Source: Arthrobacter sp. PM3
GTDB lineage: Bacteria > Actinomycetota > Actinomycetes > Actinomycetales > Micrococcaceae
Length of the DNA: 63,559 nucleotides
Direction of reading: 5' to 3'
Assembly (NCBI RefSeq): GCF_003352915.1
Contig: NZ_CP022314.1
Coordinates: 404,541-468,099 of the forward strand
Positions 60,656 to 63,559 of this stretch are shown piece by piece (position 1 is the first letter of the stretch; every line of letters begins with the position of its first letter). The notes beneath the pieces were generated by a model. That model was not told the DNA's origin, made no database searches, and saw nothing but the letters and a program-made list of their open reading frames with translations. Made by a program: the position numbers and the translations under genes.

Positions 60656-60661
60656 ACCCTA
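60656..60661 (-). promoter_or_regulatory. -10 box TAGGGT, leaderless promoter of the kinase-regulator operon
   Basis: 7 nt before ATG 60648 on the minus strand. Confidence 0.5.
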
Positions 60662-60754
60662 TCCACGGCGGCGGGCACCATCCGGTCATACCGGGCCGTG
60701 CTCAACCTTCGGGCCAGAAGAATCATCTTTCGAGCCAACCGTCTTCGGTGCGCG

Positions 60755-60760
60755 TAACAT
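60755..60760 (+). promoter_or_regulatory. -10 box TAACAT, leaderless promoter of the LssY_C gene
   Basis: 7 nt before ATG 60768. An in-frame ATG at 60759 overlaps the box and is disfavoured. Confidence 0.5.
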
Positions 60761-60767
60761 GGCGCCC

Positions 60768-62102
60768 ATGACCAAGGCAGCGGTTGAGGTCACTGCCCCC
60801 GCCGATACGGTGCCGTACTCGTTGCTGGACACCGTGTTCTTCGTGGTGGGCGGCGTCTCCGCCGTCTGGCTGACCTCCCTGCTGGTGCAGTGGAGCTTCG
60901 AATGGGGCTGGGCGCAGGTCTGGTTCTTCTTCATCTTCTGGGGCCTGCTCGCCTATCTGGTCCTCCCCCGGCTGCACAGGATCCTGACCCGGCTCTACGT
61001 TCCGGACTACTTCATCGGCCGCGCCCGCACCAGCGACGGGCTGCTGGGCGATCCGGTGAACGTGGCCCTGCTGGGGTCCGCACCGCAAGTGCACGGCGTG
61101 ATGCAGTCCGCGGGCTGGACGCTGGCCGATGACGTGACGCTGGCCAGCAGCCGCAGGATCGTGTCCTCGACGCTCCTGCGCCGCAGTTACCTCGAGGCCC
61201 CGGTGAGCCCCCTGTTCCTGTTTGGCCGGCAGCAGGATTTTGCGTATCAGCAGGAAGTCGACGGTACGCCGGGCAAACGCCACCACGTCCGCTTCTGGCG
61301 TTGCCCGCCCGGCTGGCTGCTCCCCGGCGGGCTGGCCGTGGACTGGCTTGCCGCCGGCATCTATGACCGCAGCGTCGGGCTGTCCCTGTTCACCCTGCAG
61401 ATCACCCACAAGATTGACGAGTACACCGACGTCGAACGCGACCACGTCGTCGGAGCCATCACCGGCGCCGACCCCGCCGCCGAGGTTACGGTGATCCGGG
61501 ACTTTTCGACCGGGTACCACGCCCGAAACGGCGGGGGCGACACCATCGTCACCGACGGGGACCTCCCAATCGTCGACCTCAGGAGCACGGCCGGGGCCCC
61601 GGCAGGATCCGTCCCGCCACGCAGCGACAGCCAGAACAGGCGCCCGGCGCCCACGGTTGTCGGTGCGGTCCTGGTGGGAGCCCGTGCCGCGGCGGCCGCC
61701 CTGCTGGCCCTTTCCATGGTGCTCTTTCGCGGGGAGCACGTCAGCTCACTGCTGCAGCCCGGGACGGGACCGGATATCACGGCCGCGCAGGCGGAACTGG
61801 CCGTCAGCATCGCCACGGCGGTGGTCCTGCTCTTTGTCGTCGTCGAGTTCCTGCTGGCCGGGTTTGTCTTCCTGGGGCGGAACTGGGCACGGACCGTGGC
61901 GATGGCACTGAGCACGGCGGCCATTGGCATGCAGGCGTTCGACGTCTTCTTCGGCGGACCCGACATCACGCTCCGGTCCAACCTCCCCGGTCTGGCCCTG
62001 GACATCCTGCTGCTGCTGGCGCTCTCCAGCAAGAAATCCCGCGACTATGCCCTGCGCCCCAGGAAGGAGCCCACAACGGCCTCCGGCCGGGCACTGCCCT
62101 GA
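60768..62102 (+). CDS. LssY_C-domain membrane protein
   Basis: 444 residues. Two membrane helices at the start (LDTVFFVVGGVSAVWLTSLL; WFFFIFWGLLAYLVLP), then the soluble LssY C-terminal domain at about residues 85-270 (PDYFIGRARTSDGLLGDPVN, RRSYLEAPVSPLFLFGR, HHVRFWRCP, AGIYDRSVGL, HKIDEYTDVERDHVV). Three or four more helices follow after a Pro/Arg linker. LssY_C is found in lipid- or secretion-linked proteins, but its activity is unknown. It is divergent from a two-component system with facing leaderless promoters, suggesting shared control. Confidence 0.85.
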   Translation: MTKAAVEVTAPADTVPYSLLDTVFFVVGGVSAVWLTSLLVQWSFEWGWAQVWFFFIFWGLLAYLVLPRLHRILTRLYVPDYFIGRARTSDGLLGDPVNVALLGSAPQVHGVMQSAGWTLADDVTLASSRRIVSSTLLRRSYLEAPVSPLFLFGRQQDFAYQQEVDGTPGKRHHVRFWRCPPGWLLPGGLAVDWLAAGIYDRSVGLSLFTLQITHKIDEYTDVERDHVVGAITGADPAAEVTVIRDFSTGYHARNGGGDTIVTDGDLPIVDLRSTAGAPAGSVPPRSDSQNRRPAPTVVGAVLVGARAAAAALLALSMVLFRGEHVSSLLQPGTGPDITAAQAELAVSIATAVVLLFVVVEFLLAGFVFLGRNWARTVAMALSTAAIGMQAFDVFFGGPDITLRSNLPGLALDILLLLALSSKKSRDYALRPRKEPTTASGRALP

Positions 62103-62295
62103 CCGGGCCTGTGTTGCACAGGCGTCTGCTGAACGGACCCGGGCGCCCTCCTCAAGGCGGCGGAGGGACAGGCCTTGACAGTGCCGAAGGAACCGGCGCT
62201 AGATGAAAAGTAGCCGCGGCGGCCTGTTCACCCACGCCTTCACTGCACGCCTGTCCAGGACGATTTCGCCGCAGTCTTTCAGCAGAGGAGCCGAC

Positions 62296-62433
62296 ATGAC
62301 CAAGGACTCACAGGCGACTGAACGCACGCACAGCGAGACCCCCGCCGAGGGTGACCCTACCGCACTGCCGTTTGACGACCGTGCCCATTCCCAGGACCCG
62401 GCGGAAGGTCCGGACATCGACGAAGAACCGTAG
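62296..62433 (+). CDS. Small acidic protein (45 residues)
   Basis: 45 residues, very acidic and without hydrophobic residues: MTKDSQATERTHSETPAEGD at the start and DPAEGPDIDEEP at the end. AGAGGAG at good spacing precedes ATG 62296, supporting translation. Likely intrinsically disordered. No family known to me. Confidence 0.6.
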   Translation: MTKDSQATERTHSETPAEGDPTALPFDDRAHSQDPAEGPDIDEEP

Positions 62434-62487
62434 CCGGCAGTCAATCACCGGCGAAATATCTCCGGGCGTGCTGTTGTTGGCTGGGGC

Positions 62488-63129
62488 ATGACAACAATCG
62501 GAATCATCGGTGCAGGACATATCGGCAGCCAGCTCGCCCGCAAGGCGGTGGAGCTCGGCTACGACGTCGTGATCAGCAACTCGCGCGGTCCGGAAACTTT
62601 GGCGGACCTGGCCGCTGAGCTGGGGCCGAAGGCCCGGGCGGCAACACCAGCCGAAGCGGCAGCGGCGGGCGATTTCGCCGTCGTTACCGTGCCCTTGAAG
62701 AGCATCGCGGATCTTCCGGCCGGGCCGTTGGCCGGCAAGATCGTGCTGGACACGAACAACTACTATTGGGAACGCGACGGGCGCTTTCCCGCCCTCGATG
62801 CCGGAGAGGCCACCACCTCCGGCCTGTTGCAGGAGCACCTGCCGCAGTCCAAAGTCGCCAAGGCCTTCAACCACATCCTGGCCGCCCAGATCACCACGGA
62901 TGGCACGCCGGCCGGTACGCCTAACCGGCGGGCCCTGGCCACGGCGAGCGACTATCCGGAGGCCGTCGCACTCGTCACCCGGGTCTATGACGAATTTGGC
63001 TTCGACACAGTCAATATCGGGCCACTGTCTGAGAGCTGGCGGGTGGAGCGGGACCGCCCCGCCTATGTGGTCCGGCAGAACGCGGCCGAGCTCACGCAGA
63101 ACCTGGCCAAGGCGCCGCGGACCATCTGA
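62488..63129 (+). CDS. NADPH:F420 oxidoreductase-like NAD(P)-binding protein
   Basis: 213 residues. The N-terminal Rossmann motif TTIGIIGAGHIGSQLARKA and SNSRGPETL after beta-2 (Ser/Arg, NADP preference) are typical of the F420-dependent NADP reductase family (PF03807). Also seen are AVVTVPLKSIADLP, LDTNNYYWERDG and AKAFNHILAAQI. Many homologues act on other redox partners, so F420 use is not certain. The longhand palindrome at 63165-63224 follows. Confidence 0.85.
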   Translation: MTTIGIIGAGHIGSQLARKAVELGYDVVISNSRGPETLADLAAELGPKARAATPAEAAAAGDFAVVTVPLKSIADLPAGPLAGKIVLDTNNYYWERDGRFPALDAGEATTSGLLQEHLPQSKVAKAFNHILAAQITTDGTPAGTPNRRALATASDYPEAVALVTRVYDEFGFDTVNIGPLSESWRVERDRPAYVVRQNAAELTQNLAKAPRTI

Positions 63130-63164
63130 GAGATCCCGGCCGGCAGCGTCCTGACCAGCGTCAA

Positions 63165-63224
63165 TTCGCCGGAACGCTGCCCGTTCGCCGGAAGGTTCCG
63201 GCGAACGGGCAGCTTTCCGGCGAA
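63165..63224. terminator. 29-nt-arm palindrome between convergent genes
   Basis: Arms 63165-63193 and 63196-63224 pair with a single mismatch and a GG loop. TTCGCCGGAA occurs twice in each arm (as its complement in the second). It lies between the convergent F420-reductase-like and transketolase genes. It may be a terminator or REP-like element. Confidence 0.75.
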
Positions 63225-63250
63225 CTCGGCGACGGGCCGCTCTCCGGCGA

Positions 63251-63559
63251 CTAGTTGGTGACGGCGGCGAGGGAGTCCTTCGCGGCGGCGGTGACGGCTT
63301 CGGCGGTGATGCCGAATTCCTGGAAGAGGCGCTTGTAGTCCGCGGACGCGCCGAAGTGTTCCAGGGAGATGGTGCGGCCGTGGTCGCCGACGAACTCGCG
63401 CCAGCCCAGGGCGAGGCCTGCCTCGACCGAGACGCGGGCCTTCACGTAGGAAGGGAGGACGGACTCGCGGTAGGCCTCGTCCTGCTTGGTGAACCATTCC
63501 ACGCACGGCATGGACACGACCCGGGTGGGGATGCCTTCGGCCTGCAGGGCCTCCCGTGC
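63251..63559 (-). CDS. tkt: Transketolase, C-terminal end (cut by window edge)
   Basis: The visible 102 C-terminal residues run from ALQAEGIPTRVVSMPCVEWF through KARVSVEAGLALGWREFVGD and ISLEHFGASADYKRLFQEFG to the stop. This is the C-terminal regulatory domain of transketolase (pentose phosphate pathway); RVSVEAG and EHFGASA are conserved. The thiamine-binding part lies outside the window. No start is visible. Confidence 0.95.
   Translation of the reverse strand, partial: AREALQAEGIPTRVVSMPCVEWFTKQDEAYRESVLPSYVKARVSVEAGLALGWREFVGDHGRTISLEHFGASADYKRLFQEFGITAEAVTAAAKDSLAAVTN

Overview
The window is chromosomal DNA of a high-GC actinobacterium. The best fit is the Micrococcaceae (Arthrobacter/Pseudarthrobacter type), judged from GC-rich codon use, the protein families present, and many genes that appear to start leaderless (a TAnnnT box 5-8 nt before the start codon). 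It holds about 61 protein genes and one tRNA-Pro(CGG). It begins inside a transposase and ends inside a transketolase, so both edge genes are cut.

Layout. 1-224: N-terminus of an IS1182-like transposase. 330-14909: a housekeeping block that resembles the acs-marP-nudL-nth-crp-ridA-ponA2-metallophosphoesterase neighbourhood of mycobacteria, but rearranged (CoA-NUDIX, nth, membrane protein, acs, aroQ, DUF2332, MarP-type protease, Crp, NUDIX, RidA, DUF4177, PBP1, metallophosphoesterase). 15268-18977: a heterodimeric ABC exporter. 19119-20939: tRNA-Pro, then a divergent pair made of a tiny secreted protein carrying three identical VGNWPDPM repeats and an HTH-TPR regulator. This pair has the architecture of an RNPP/Rgg-like peptide-pheromone system and is the most interesting locus here. 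21035-23322: purD-purC. 24004-29673: molybdopterin oxidoreductase, asparaginase, SCP2-like protein, SDR, CHAD protein, DUF1508. 29771-35214: glycoside hydrolases GH15 and GH1 with DUF72 and App1 genes. 35351-37114: J-protein, Hsp20 and HspR-like regulator. 37137-47088: PAP2 phosphatase, oxidoreductases, universal stress protein, SRPBCC, phosphoribosyltransferase-hydrolase fusion, Mg-type P-ATPase and GAF-ANTAR regulator. This gene set recalls the mycobacterial DosR dormancy regulon. 47127-53015: small acidic protein, VOC, PfpI, Na+/H+ antiporter with a C-terminal UBP zinc finger, DUF2630, CapA, LLM flavin enzyme. 53140-57005: a second PBP1, then amt behind a recognisable GlnR operator. 57158-62102: secreted subtilase, NarL-type two-component system, LssY_C membrane protein. 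62296-63559: small protein, F420/NADP reductase-like protein, transketolase end.

Three intergenic arrays (9676-9973, 14926-15100, 23376-23960) share one CATG-centred repeat family with tandem units of 61, 34 and 51 bp in forward and inverted orientation. They are non-coding as far as can be seen, and I do not recognise them as a described element. Several convergent gene pairs are separated by very long hairpins, two of them with 29-nt arms.

Regulation inferred from sequence alone: a Crp/GlxR-like site before the ABC exporter and weaker ones before crp and acs; GlnR boxes before amt; two DosR-like motifs; a 16-bp perfect palindrome before the DUF1508 gene; a 9-bp inverted repeat in the hsp20/hspR intergenic region.
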